A stretch of DNA of 64,000 nt from UBA11957 sp963603285 (lineage in GTDB: Bacteria; Bacillota; Clostridia; Lachnospirales; Lachnospiraceae), in assembly GCA_963603285.1 (NCBI GenBank), contig CAVCMG010000011.1, positions 1-64,000 of the forward strand, in the 5' to 3' direction. This document shows positions 9,601 through 16,750 of the stretch, piece after piece. Positions within the stretch are counted from its first letter, which is position 1, and the number at the start of each line of letters is the position of its first letter. Below the pieces are notes generated by a model. That model was given only the letters and a program-made list of their open reading frames with translations, made no database searches and was not told the origin of the DNA. A program made the position numbers and the translations under genes.

Positions 9601-9941
9601 TGCAGTATTTTGCCAACGTAGCACTCGGCAAGGTCGGCAGCTTCCTGATGCTGGTATTCATGGTATTGCAGCTGGCAGGTTCCGCCGGTACATATCCGAT
9701 CCAGATTTCCGGTGAGCTGGCCAATGCACTGCACGATTACGTGCCGTTCACCTATGTTGTCAACGGTTTCCGTGTAGGTATCTGCGGCGCCGGAGACATC
9801 ACCCAGTCCGTACAGGTACTGGTCGGCATCATCATCGTATTTACGATCCTGACGATCCTTCTGTTCCAGTACAGAACCATCATGATCCGTCGTGGCAAAC
9901 GTTGCTTCTATGATTTCCTTGAGGATAATGGACTGGCATAA
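6651..9941 (+). CDS. YhgE/Pip family membrane protein with DG-type repeats
   Basis: The 1096-residue protein has the YhgE/Pip architecture. It begins with a cytoplasmic MLKKEWKSLF stretch and a transmembrane helix (about 13-34), followed by a very long extracytoplasmic region and then five C-terminal membrane helices (about 900-1080) of ABC-2 type. The external part carries many LxDGxxxLxxG repeats in two blocks (about 227-350 and 697-863). They flank a Ser/Ala/Lys-rich coiled-coil-like insert (about 395-665) that lacks the repeat and reads as lower G+C. Relatives include the lactococcal phage infection protein Pip and ESX/type VII-linked YueB, which act as phage receptors or secretion factors. 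No type VII genes are nearby. The start at MLKKEW has AAAGGAGG before it. Confidence 0.88.
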   Translation: MLKKEWKSLFKRPIIIIVLIAIILIPSIYTCLFLASMWDPYGELDKLPVAVVNNDKPVEYNEKTLQVGQDLVDNLKDNDELDFHFVDAIEAQEGIENSTYYMVITIPENFSENASTVMDDEPAQMVLNYETNPGTNYIASKLSSTAMTKIKDTLAQEIVRTYTEEVFDSIQEAGDGMQDAADGAGEIEDGTDKLIDGNDTISENLQVLADSTVTFKNGAKTLTTGLKTYTDGVTQVDAGATQLADGTATLKDGTTTLSSGIKDYTDGVAQVDAGAKQLKEGTSQLADGSKQLDDGATQLQTGTTTLKKGTASLYDGTTSLYAGAKTLSSGASDLNSGLAAYVAGVRQLHDGADALAGLRGLDQVYAGISALGTSVNKSNTVYGNTYPGLKTLTAGLESKLNSIAGDVEKLSAQSSAEAVKALANDVKTAKKSVSTGASEAGAAKSTSSEAASAATDAKTTIQSASKKLTDSAEAVNTAIDENNSAVTSSVSTVNGKISDVNSTIKSDNSKVDANNAAINKAVDAIDKAIANTDSEEVKAALNAAKSTLNDNKLSGLSEISSISADELSVASIGEDKKVSVSTETKKLEDTASTLNAAADTLEKNKSALSSAAGTLSGIAEHTEDPVTLNDVKTSLEGAKTTAQLISGITTQIGSGLETLEKNTSSFPEAAAGMTKLIDGFDQVSGVMLANGQYTNDYKLTAGASSLAEGAKTLVSGAATLNGGAKQVDDGTATLAASTKTLKAGTATAVAGTAQLDAGALTLTKGTATLVANNDTLNAGAKQLFEGAVALAEGAETLKAGTSTLVANNDALNSGAVQLADGAGQIQDGSQKLADGSVELGDGLSELKDGANELATALQDGADEVKENTASDATLDMFSNPVDAEETQVATVDNNGSAMSAYMMCVGLWVGALAFCLLYPLTKYRGKLKGGFSWWISKASVAYPAAVLMGLIVVGVAHVTLGFNPGDLGKELTIACLACVAFMSMQYFANVALGKVGSFLMLVFMVLQLAGSAGTYPIQISGELANALHDYVPFTYVVNGFRVGICGAGDITQSVQVLVGIIIVFTILTILLFQYRTIMIRRGKRCFYDFLEDNGLA

Positions 9942-9960
9942 TATGCAGATATGATACATA

Positions 9961-10009
9961 TCGCCTGTAACACAATGAGTTTTAGCGCTGTGTTGCAGGC
10001 GATTTTTTT
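9961..10009 (+). terminator. Intrinsic terminator of the YhgE gene
   Basis: The stem TCGCCTGTAACACA pairs with TGTGTTGCAGGCGA (small mismatch, 14-base loop) and is followed by TTTTTTTG. Confidence 0.85.
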
Positions 10010-10082
10010 GTTGTCAGGCATATGAAAAAGCTGTTCCGGCAGATCATTTATGTGTAGCGTAGTGAAAATAGTAACATAAATA

Positions 10083-10126
10083 TTGCACGATAACATTTTA
10101 AGTGTTATTATAAAATAAAAATGTTA
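10083..10126 (+). promoter_or_regulatory. Promoter with overlapping TGTTAT half-sites, likely autoregulatory operator
   Basis: TTGCAC and TATTAT (10106-10111) are 17 bp apart. A 10-bp inverted repeat, ATAACATTTT (10090-10099) / AAAATGTTAT (10117-10126), brackets the -10 box. A third TGTTAT lies inside it (10103-10108). Half-sites over the core promoter of a winged-helix gene fit self-repression. Confidence 0.65.
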
Positions 10127-10142
10127 TTGATGGAGGTGGCAT

Positions 10143-11105
10143 ATGATTGAAGACGCTTTAAAATCAACATTTGGATGGAACTGCCAAATAAAAGAAACCA
10201 GTGTAACGGGACTGCCACTTTACATGAAATCAGGGAGGAAAATTGCAGAAGTGGATGTGGAAGACTGTAGTTTTCTTTTGGTTTTTCTTTCAGAAAATGA
10301 CAGATTTGGCACAATTGCTTTACAAAAACAGTCTTCGTTATATGAAGAAAAAAGTGGACTGCATGTAGCTTATTATTTTGAAAAGCTGACGAGAGTGCAA
10401 AGAAATGCACTGATAGATAAGAAAATCCCTTTTATTTCCATGCCAGACCAGGTATATCTTCCTTTTTTGGGTGTGGCCATATGTAATAAGTTTCCTAAAA
10501 CAAAAACCTATTCCAAAAGTAAAATGATGCCGGCAACGCAGAGCCTCTTTTTGTATTTATTATACAACAAAGAGGATAAATATATAGTAAAAAAGCAGGC
10601 TGCAGAACAATTGCATCTTACAAGAACATCTATTACCAGGGCTTCAGAACAATTAAAGGATATGGGCCTGCTTACAGAACTTGTGTGCGGAAAAGAAATT
10701 CATATGTGTCCGGTTGCGAAGGGAAAAGAATACTATGAAATGGCCAGAGGATATCTGATAAATCCTGTGCAGAAAAGAATTTATATCAAAGAAGATCAGG
10801 AAACAAAAGAACTGATTGCGGCGGGGGAAAGCGCATTAAGTCAGTGCAGTATGCTGGGGACTCCTAAAATGCGTACTTGTGCAATTTATAAAGGAATGGA
10901 GTCTGTTAAAAAATGGATACAAACAGATCCGAAATGGAAGTCGGACGATGATGTGTGCATCGTAGAACTATGGAAATATGATCCCGGGCTGTTTGCAAAG
11001 AACAGGATAGTAGATCCGGTATCGTTGGCAATGTCATTGTGTGATACTGCTGATGAGCGGATAGAGGGAGAAGTGCAAAGATACATGGAGGCGTATGAAT
11101 GGTAG
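10143..11105 (+). CDS. Winged-helix regulator of a nucleotidyltransferase pair (AbiEi/MarR-like)
   Basis: The 320-residue protein has three parts. The N-terminal domain (1-115) ends in IPFISMPDQVYLPFLGVAI, a motif I associate with MarR-like proteins paired with nucleotidyltransferases. A winged helix lies at about 130-185 (LFLYLLYNKEDKY, then a TRTSITRASEQLKDMGLL recognition helix). A C-terminal domain of unknown fold makes up the rest. The gene overlaps the nucleotidyltransferase gene by 11 bp, so the two are translationally coupled. The layout matches antitoxin-first type IV toxin-antitoxin systems (AbiE), although the sequence is far from classical AbiEi. The start has GGAGGTGG just upstream. 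Function as antitoxin and autorepressor is inferred. Confidence 0.7.
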   Translation: MIEDALKSTFGWNCQIKETSVTGLPLYMKSGRKIAEVDVEDCSFLLVFLSENDRFGTIALQKQSSLYEEKSGLHVAYYFEKLTRVQRNALIDKKIPFISMPDQVYLPFLGVAICNKFPKTKTYSKSKMMPATQSLFLYLLYNKEDKYIVKKQAAEQLHLTRTSITRASEQLKDMGLLTELVCGKEIHMCPVAKGKEYYEMARGYLINPVQKRIYIKEDQETKELIAAGESALSQCSMLGTPKMRTCAIYKGMESVKKWIQTDPKWKSDDDVCIVELWKYDPGLFAKNRIVDPVSLAMSLCDTADERIEGEVQRYMEAYEW

Positions 11106-11841
11106 AAGGAATGACGTCCTTTCAAAAAAGTTTGAAGGATATGAAGATTGTTATACCATTATTGGTGGTGCGGCGTGTGATATTTTGATGTCTGAAGCAG
11201 ATCTTTCATTCAGAAGAACAAAAGATATAGATACGATTCTCATTTTGGAAGATAAAGAGGCGGACTTTGCAAAAATATTTTGGGAATATATAAAAGAGGG
11301 AGCTTATACATGTGGCTGGAAAAACAGTCAGGACATGCATTTTTATCGCTTTACAGAACCGAAACAGGGTTATCCGGTAATGATAGAGCTGTTTTCCAGA
11401 ATGCCTGGCTATCAGTTGGAGGTTGCAGAGGGCATTATTCCTGTTCATATAGAAGAGGAGGTATCCAGTCTTTCTGCTATTTTGTTACAGGAAGATTTTT
11501 ATGAATTTATGTTGCGGGGGAAAAAGACAGTACAGGGAGTCAGTGTGTTGACCGCAGAGTATCTGATCCCTTTTAAAATGTATGCATGGCTGGATCTCAA
11601 ACAGAGGAAAACACAGGGAGAGCATGTAAATGAAAAAGATTATAAGAAGCATAAAAATGATGTGTTCCGATTGCTGCAACTTGTAGATCCAGATGAGAGG
11701 ATTCAAACAGAAGGCCTTGTGAAAGAAAAAACAAGAGAGTTTCTTTCGGAAATAAAATATGAAAAAGTACGACTTGAACAGCTGGGGCTGGATATTTCGC
11801 AGGAGGAAGCGCAGGGGATATTAGAAGCGATATACATATAA
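11095..11841 (+). CDS. AbiEii-like nucleotidyltransferase (candidate toxin)
   Basis: The 248-residue protein has the minimal nucleotidyltransferase signature IIGGAACDIL followed by DIDTILIL (GG...DxD). A third acidic position is likely in VMIELFSR. The C-terminal helical half includes TAEYLIPFKMYAWLDLKQR and a K-rich KDYKKHKNDVFRLL segment, as in AbiEii/MenT-type toxins that transfer nucleotides to tRNA or other targets. It overlaps the winged-helix gene and shares its promoter. Unlike the broken relative at 474-1250, it looks full length and intact. Whether it is toxic is not shown by sequence; a housekeeping nucleotidyltransferase with its own regulator is the alternative. Confidence 0.72.
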   Translation: MNGRRNDVLSKKFEGYEDCYTIIGGAACDILMSEADLSFRRTKDIDTILILEDKEADFAKIFWEYIKEGAYTCGWKNSQDMHFYRFTEPKQGYPVMIELFSRMPGYQLEVAEGIIPVHIEEEVSSLSAILLQEDFYEFMLRGKKTVQGVSVLTAEYLIPFKMYAWLDLKQRKTQGEHVNEKDYKKHKNDVFRLLQLVDPDERIQTEGLVKEKTREFLSEIKYEKVRLEQLGLDISQEEAQGILEAIYI

Positions 11842-11915
11842 AAAGCGAAAATGATATTTGGTGTAACAGTAAAGAAAAAATTTGTTATAATACCAACAGA
11901 TAAGGAGGGCGAAAC

Positions 11916-12791
11916 ATGCAGGAACTGATCACAGAATACTACGAACTGAAGGACGGCACAAAGGTACCGAAAATCGGCTTTGGATGTTACAATCCGCGCA
12001 AACAGGATTATGTGACGATCATCAAGACAGCGATCGATGCCGGATACCGGTATTTTGATACGGCTTCGCTTTACGAGACGGAGAGAGATCTGGCAAAGGC
12101 GTTAAAGGAAAGCGGCATCGACCGTAAAGAAGTGCAGATCGCATCCAAGGCATGGTACGATGAGCTGGGCTACGAGGAGACAAAGGCAGCCTTTAACCGG
12201 ACGCTGGAGCGTCTGGAAACGGACTATCTGGATTTCTATATGCTGCACTGGCCGAAGGCTTCGGAGAATGATCAGGACTGGAAGGAGAAGGATCAGGGGG
12301 CATGGAAGGCGCTGACAGAGTTGAAAAAGGCTGGAAAGATCCGGCATATCGGTACGAGCAATTTCCTGCCGCATCATCTGGAAAATCTGGCAGGCGTCAC
12401 AGACTGTGCGCCGGAGATCGACCAGCTGGAGCTGCATATCGGCTATTCACAGGAGCTGGCAAGGGAATACTGCCAGAAACAGGGAATACTGGTGCAGGCA
12501 TGGGGACCGCTGGGACGGGGCCGGATGAACGATAATCAGGTGATCCAGGATATGGCAGCTAAATACGGCAAGACCTTTTCGCAGATTGCGATCCGTTTCC
12601 TTTTACAGAAGGGCATTATGCCGATTCCGAAAGCAAGTACCAGAGAGCATATGCTGGATAATGCGAATGTATTTGACTTCGAGCTGAGTACGGAGGACAT
12701 GTGGATGCTGAGCTGTATGCCGCAGGAAACCTGGCAGGGAGAACATCCGGACTTTGCCGTACCGAAAAAGGCTAGCAATCCATTACAGTAA
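11916..12791 (+). CDS. Aldo/keto reductase
   Basis: The 291-residue protein is a TIM-barrel NADPH-dependent oxidoreductase of the aldo/keto reductase superfamily. The catalytic tetrad is visible: Asp48 and Tyr53 in DTASLYETE, Lys78 in ASKAWY and His111 in MLHWP. The GTSNF motif and the cofactor-binding IPKAS motif near the C-terminus are also present. Such enzymes reduce aldehydes, ketones or diketo sugars; the substrate is unknown. It starts after TAAGGAGG with a TATAAT at 11886-11891. A structured 100-bp gap separates it from the downstream HAD gene, with which it may share a transcript. Confidence 0.9.
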   Translation: MQELITEYYELKDGTKVPKIGFGCYNPRKQDYVTIIKTAIDAGYRYFDTASLYETERDLAKALKESGIDRKEVQIASKAWYDELGYEETKAAFNRTLERLETDYLDFYMLHWPKASENDQDWKEKDQGAWKALTELKKAGKIRHIGTSNFLPHHLENLAGVTDCAPEIDQLELHIGYSQELAREYCQKQGILVQAWGPLGRGRMNDNQVIQDMAAKYGKTFSQIAIRFLLQKGIMPIPKASTREHMLDNANVFDFELSTEDMWMLSCMPQETWQGEHPDFAVPKKASNPLQ

Positions 12792-12828
12792 AAATAAACA
12801 TGGCCGGGCATACACTTTACCGGCAGAC

Positions 12829-12876
12829 GCGCAGGCTGTGCATTTTTCCTTCGAAAGGTGCACAGCATTGCTGCGC
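12829..12876 (+). other. RNA hairpin directly before the HAD ribosome site
   Basis: GCGCAGGCTGTGCA can pair with TGCACAGC and, after a four-base bulge, CTGCGC. That gives 14 pairs around a 16-base loop, which itself holds CCTT/AAGG. The structure ends three bases before the AGAGGAG site of the gene at 12890. It has no T-run, so it is not a terminator; it may be a processing or translation-control element. Confidence 0.5.
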
Positions 12877-12889
12877 AAAGAGGAGTATT

Positions 12890-13513
12890 ATGAAAACAGA
12901 TGGTATACTATTTGATCTGGACGGCACGCTCTGGGATGCAACCCGTCCGTTTTATGATGCATGGAAGACATATCTGACGGGACAGGGGGTGCCTTTCCCC
13001 CATACGATGGAAGCGGTAAAAGCCTGCATGGGTCTGCCGATGGACGCTTTTTTTGCCCGGCTGTATCCGGATATGCCGAAAGCACAGCAGGATGATCTGC
13101 GGGAAAAGGTGCTTGTCTATGAGAATCAGTATATAGAAAAGACCGGAGGGGTTCTCTATCCCAGGGTCTGTGAAACGCTGGCGGCGCTGAGTAAAAAGAT
13201 TCCGCTGATGATTGTCAGCAACTGTCAGGATGGCTATATTGAAGCTTTTTTTAAGGCACATGATACCCGGAAGTACTTTACGGACTGGGAAAGCTTTGGC
13301 AGAACGGGGCTTCTGAAAGCGGACAATATCCGTCTGGTGGTGGAAAGAAACCATCTCAAAGCGCCGGTCTATGTCGGAGACGTGCAGGGGGATGCTGACG
13401 CTTCCCATAAGGCAGGTGTGCCGATTGTCTGGGCAGCGTATGGCTTTGGTGAGATCCGGGATGCAGAAGCGAAGGTAGAGATGTTTGCAGAATTACTGAC
13501 GGTATTTGACTGA
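12890..13513 (+). CDS. HAD family hydrolase (phosphoglycolate phosphatase-like)
   Basis: The 207-residue protein has the four HAD motifs: DLDGTLW near the start (nucleophile and acid aspartates), MIVSNCQDGY (motif II serine), LLKADN (motif III lysine) and YVGDVQGDADASHKAG (motif IV). A helical cap lies between motifs I and II, as in phosphoglycolate or beta-phosphoglucomutase-type enzymes. It is a cytoplasmic phosphatase acting on a small phosphorylated metabolite; the substrate cannot be read. The start at 12890 is chosen because AGAGGAG lies five bases upstream; the longer frame from 12800 runs through the hairpin and lacks such a site. Confidence 0.85.
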   Translation: MKTDGILFDLDGTLWDATRPFYDAWKTYLTGQGVPFPHTMEAVKACMGLPMDAFFARLYPDMPKAQQDDLREKVLVYENQYIEKTGGVLYPRVCETLAALSKKIPLMIVSNCQDGYIEAFFKAHDTRKYFTDWESFGRTGLLKADNIRLVVERNHLKAPVYVGDVQGDADASHKAGVPIVWAAYGFGEIRDAEAKVEMFAELLTVFD

Positions 13514-13627
13514 GTAAAAGGAGCTGTCAGTATAAGGTGTCAAAAATAACCGATAGTGTCGGAAATACAGGTATAAATACAATCAAAATTGGTCCACTGG
13601 ATCAATTGTTGATATGCAATGCAAAAA

Positions 13628-13664
13628 AACGGAAGCTTCGGATGGACAGGAGAAGCTTCCGTTT
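13628..13664 (+). terminator. Intrinsic terminator after the HAD gene
   Basis: An 11-bp stem (AACGGAAGCTTC/GAAGCTTCCGTT) is flanked by A-rich and T-containing sequence and could work in both directions. A second long-loop inverted repeat, ATGCGGCAGG (13686-13695) / CCTGCCGCAT (13719-13728), follows and precedes CTTTTTG. The rest of 13514-13833 holds the LysR control region. Confidence 0.7.
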
Positions 13665-13747
13665 ACAAAAATCTAATTTATAGAAATGCGGCAGGGGGAA
13701 GAATATAGGATAGAGAAACCTGCCGCATACAAAGCTTTTTGACAAAA

Positions 13748-13801
13748 ATTATAGTAACATATTGCAATCGAAAACAAAAATACATATATTATTATAGTAA
13801 C
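13748..13801 (+). promoter_or_regulatory. Candidate LysR-type operator: direct repeats
   Basis: ATTATAGTAAC occurs at 13748-13758 and again at 13791-13801, 43 bp (about four helical turns) apart, just before the LysR gene. Same-face spacing suits a tetrameric LysR protein that controls its own gene. Confidence 0.45.
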
Positions 13802-13833
13802 GATACCTTTTGAGTATGAAAAGGAGGGAGATC

Positions 13834-14739
13834 ATGGATATCCGTACGATCCAGTATTTTCTGGAGGTAGCCAAGGAATGCAATATTACCCGTGCGGCGG
13901 AAAATCTGCATATGGCGCAGCCCCCTTTGAGCCGCCAGATGCGCCAGCTCGAGGAAGAGCTGGGGGTGGAGCTGTTTGACCGTTCCAAAAAGCGGCTGAA
14001 GCTGACGGAGGAAGGCGTTTTGTTGCGTAACCGCGGCGAGGAGATCCTGTCCATGATCGACAAGACCAGAGAAGAGGTCAGCGAGTTGAAAAACGGTATC
14101 GGCGGTACGCTGTATATTGGTACGGTGGAGGGCCGTGGCCCGAGTCTTCTTGCCCAGTGGATATCGACCTTTACAGCGAAGTATCCGCAGGTGCATTATG
14201 AGCTGTGGAACGGCAGTACGGATGATGTTGTGGAGCGCATGGAAAAGGGACTTCTGGATCTGGCGCTGATCGCAGAGCCCTTTGACCACGAACGGCTTGA
14301 CAGCATTCCTGTGGAGATCATGCCGTGGGTTGCCATGATCCCGGAGGATCATCCGCTGGCTGAACTGCCGGGCAATACGATTCCGTTAAAGCTTCTTGTG
14401 AAGGAGCCGCTTTTGATCCCGTCCCGCAAGTCGAGAGTCCGGGAGATCGAGGCGTGGTTTGACGATTTTGAGCATGAGCTGAATATTGTCTGTGAGATGA
14501 GCAGCTTTTTAAATGCCAGAGAGCTGACCAGACAGGGTGTGGGGATCGCAATCTTCCCCAAGGTGGATATCCGGTACACGCCGGCCGGGATCGTGGAAAA
14601 AGAGATCGTAGATCCGGTCAAAACCGTGGATTACAAGCTGGTCTGGGACAAGCAGAAGGAGCTTCCGGCGCTGGCTTCCCGCTTTCTGGATCACGTAAGG
14701 GATTGTTTGAAAAATCATACACAGCCTGAGGAAAAATAA
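13834..14739 (+). CDS. LysR family transcriptional regulator
   Basis: The 301-residue protein has the LysR layout. An N-terminal winged helix carries MDIRTIQYFLEVAKECNIT, AAENLHMAQPPLSRQMRQLEEELG and LFDRSKKRLKLTEEG; the linker helix follows, then a periplasmic-binding-like effector domain (IGTVEGRGPSLLAQWI onwards). The CynR/CbbR-like domain should bind a small anionic ligand. The start at MDIRT has AAGGAGGG six bases upstream. It lies 93 bp before nifS on the same strand with its own promoter region between, so the gene pair may be a target, but this is only position-based. Confidence 0.88.
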   Translation: MDIRTIQYFLEVAKECNITRAAENLHMAQPPLSRQMRQLEEELGVELFDRSKKRLKLTEEGVLLRNRGEEILSMIDKTREEVSELKNGIGGTLYIGTVEGRGPSLLAQWISTFTAKYPQVHYELWNGSTDDVVERMEKGLLDLALIAEPFDHERLDSIPVEIMPWVAMIPEDHPLAELPGNTIPLKLLVKEPLLIPSRKSRVREIEAWFDDFEHELNIVCEMSSFLNARELTRQGVGIAIFPKVDIRYTPAGIVEKEIVDPVKTVDYKLVWDKQKELPALASRFLDHVRDCLKNHTQPEEK

Positions 14740-14806
14740 CAGTTTTCCTATTGACGGCAAAATAAAAAAGTGGTAATTTAATCCTAGTGAACATATAGGA
14801 AAACTG
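14740..14806 (+). promoter_or_regulatory. nifS promoter bracketed by an 11-bp inverted repeat
   Basis: TTGACG (14751-14756) and TAATTT (14774-14779) are 17 bp apart. A perfect inverted repeat, CAGTTTTCCTA (14740-14750) / TAGGAAAACTG (14796-14806), starts one base before the -35 box and ends in the leader. Its right arm can instead pair with TCCTA at about 14782. It may be an operator pair or an RNA switch for iron-sulphur genes. Confidence 0.55.
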
Positions 14807-14832
14807 GAATATAAGATACAAGGAGGAATACC

Positions 14833-16023
14833 ATGAACTATATATATGCAGATCATGCGGCAACCACAGCGACAAGCCCGGCTGCCCGCGCAGCAATGAA
14901 CGATTGTATGGAAAATTTTTACGGTAACCCGTCCAGCCTGCATACCGTAGGCCAGAAGGCAGCAGAAAAACTGTGGGAGAGCCGTGAGATCATGGCAAAA
15001 TACCTGCATGCAAAGCCGGAGGAGATCTACTTTACATCTGGCGGCAGCGAGGCTGATAATCAGGCCCTTCTGACAGCCGCTATGATCGGTAAGAAAAAGG
15101 GCAAAAAGCATATCATTTCTACAGCTTTTGAGCATCACGCTGTACTGCACAGCCTGAAACGTCTGGAAAAGGAGGGCTTTGAGGTCACTCTGCTTCCGGT
15201 ACATGAGGATGGTATCGTACGTCTCGAGGATCTGAAGGATGCGATCCGTGAGGATACAATCTGTGTATCCGTGATGTATGCCAATAACGAGATCGGTACG
15301 ATCCAGCCGATCGCCGAGATCGGTGCACTGTGCCGTGAGAAGGGTATCCTGTTCCACACCGATGCTGTACAGGCTGCCGGCCGTCTGGATATCGATGTTG
15401 TAAAGGAAAATATCGATTTCCTGGCACTGTCCGCCCATAAATTCTACGGACCGAGAGGCGTAGGTGTGCTGTACTGCCGCAAAGGCATCCAGCTGACCAA
15501 TCTGATCGAGGGTGGTGCACAGGAGCGTGGCAAACGTGCCGGTACAGAAAACCTGCCGGCCATCGCCGGTATGGCAACAGCTTTTGCAGCTGTATGCGAG
15601 AGCAGAGAAAAGGATAACCCGTATATCGCATCGTTAAGAGACCGTCTGATCGAAGGTCTGTCCCAGATCGAGCACAGCCACTTAAACGGTAACAGAGAGC
15701 ATCGTATCCCGGGCACAGTCAACTTCTGCTTCGAGGGTATCGAGGGCGAGTCCATGCTGCTTCTTCTGGATGCCAGAGGTATCGCAGCTTCTTCCGGATC
15801 TGCCTGCACTTCCGGTTCTCTGGATCCGAGCCATGTATTGCTGGCCATCGGCCTGCCGCATGAGGTAGCCCATGGTTCCCTGCGTCTGTCCATCGGTGCA
15901 GAGAATACACTGGAAGAGATGGATTATATTGTACAGAATGTCAAAGAGGTCGTTTCTTACCTCAGAGAGATCTCCCCGGTATGGGATGAGCTGCAAAAAG
16001 GTGAAAGACCGCATCTGATTTAA
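14833..16023 (+). CDS. nifS: Cysteine desulfurase (NifS/IscS family)
   Basis: The 396-residue PLP enzyme takes sulphur from cysteine for iron-sulphur cluster assembly. Visible features are YADHAATT at the start, TSGGSEADN, the PLP contacts HTDAVQAAG, the PLP lysine Lys203 in SAHKFYGPRG, RAGTEN, and the persulfide cysteine Cys325 in SSGSACTSGS. The long loop around the cysteine is the group I (NifS/IscS) form. It is 13 bp upstream of the scaffold gene nifU and certainly co-transcribed. This two-gene set is the usual ISC-like system of Clostridia. AAGGAGG precedes the start. Confidence 0.95.
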   Translation: MNYIYADHAATTATSPAARAAMNDCMENFYGNPSSLHTVGQKAAEKLWESREIMAKYLHAKPEEIYFTSGGSEADNQALLTAAMIGKKKGKKHIISTAFEHHAVLHSLKRLEKEGFEVTLLPVHEDGIVRLEDLKDAIREDTICVSVMYANNEIGTIQPIAEIGALCREKGILFHTDAVQAAGRLDIDVVKENIDFLALSAHKFYGPRGVGVLYCRKGIQLTNLIEGGAQERGKRAGTENLPAIAGMATAFAAVCESREKDNPYIASLRDRLIEGLSQIEHSHLNGNREHRIPGTVNFCFEGIEGESMLLLLDARGIAASSGSACTSGSLDPSHVLLAIGLPHEVAHGSLRLSIGAENTLEEMDYIVQNVKEVVSYLREISPVWDELQKGERPHLI

Positions 16024-16036
16024 GGAGGAATATACT

Positions 16037-16438
16037 ATGTTATACAGTGAAAAAGTAATGGATCATTTTCAGCATCCGAGAAATGTAGGTAAGATCGATG
16101 ACGCCGACGGTATCGGTGAAGTAGGTAACGCAAAATGTGGCGATATCATGAGAATGTATATCAAGGTTGATGAAAACGAGATCATCACAGATGTCAAGTT
16201 TAATACCTTTGGCTGCGGTTCCGCCATCGCTACCAGCTCCATGGCTACAGAGATGATCAAGGGCAAATCCATCAAGGAAGCTCTGGAGCTGTCCAACAAG
16301 GCTGTTGTAGAGGCTCTGGATGGTCTGCCGACTCACAAGATCCACTGCTCCGTACTGGCCGAGGAGGCTGTAAAGGCAGCTGTAGAGGATTACTACAAAC
16401 GTCAGGGTAAGGAAATTCCGGAAGAACTGACAAAGTAA
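16037..16438 (+). CDS. nifU: Iron-sulphur cluster scaffold NifU/IscU
   Basis: The 133-residue protein is the scaffold on which clusters are built with sulphur from the preceding desulfurase. The three cluster-ligand cysteines are Cys34 (NAKCGD, with the conserved Asp36), Cys60 (FGCGSA) and Cys104 (KIHCSVLAEEA). It is a single IscU-like domain without the C-terminal Nfu domain found in full NifU. It starts 13 bp after nifS behind AAGGAGG, and a terminator follows. Confidence 0.95.
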   Translation: MLYSEKVMDHFQHPRNVGKIDDADGIGEVGNAKCGDIMRMYIKVDENEIITDVKFNTFGCGSAIATSSMATEMIKGKSIKEALELSNKAVVEALDGLPTHKIHCSVLAEEAVKAAVEDYYKRQGKEIPEELTK

Positions 16439-16457
16439 AATAAGTTTGCATAAAATG

Positions 16458-16515
16458 AGGACAGCAAAGATGTCTGCGACTGAAGAAAGTCACAGTGTCG
16501 GTGCTGTCCTTTTTT
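16458..16515 (+). terminator. Intrinsic terminator of nifS-nifU
   Basis: AGGACAGCA pairs with TGCTGTCCT and is followed by a T-run. The long loop holds a second small stem (GACT/AGTC). Confidence 0.75.
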
Positions 16516-16700
16516 ATGCTGCTATGCATATGGCTATTCTTTAGCGTTTGGCATCTGGAAGCTATTGCGGATTGAAGATTGCCAGAGTGTGGTTTTGTGT
16601 GGATTTCAATCGGAAAATGTGACTATAGACAAAAATCTGTGTGGAATTTTGTTGAATTATTTTGCAAATATCCTCTATCCAAGCCATGAAGAGTGTGCTA

Positions 16701-16716
16701 TACTTATAAATAAGTA
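16701..16716 (+). promoter_or_regulatory. Perfect 16-bp palindrome before the adenosyltransferase gene
   Basis: TACTTATAAATAAGTA overlaps a TATACT -10-like box (16699-16704), about 35 bp before the start codon. It is a candidate operator. No cobalamin riboswitch is recognisable in 16516-16750, and the -35 region is poor. Confidence 0.5.
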
Positions 16717-16750
16717 TGGGAGGCTATGCCTACAGAACTAAGGGGACAGT

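Noticed and set aside
6651..9941. Prophage gene, because of the name phage infection protein
   Set aside because: YhgE/Pip proteins are chromosomal membrane proteins. No phage structural or integrase genes are near.
16439..16750. Cobalamin riboswitch before the adenosyltransferase gene
   Set aside because: The region is short, holds the nifU terminator and a palindrome, and shows none of the conserved B12-box sequence.
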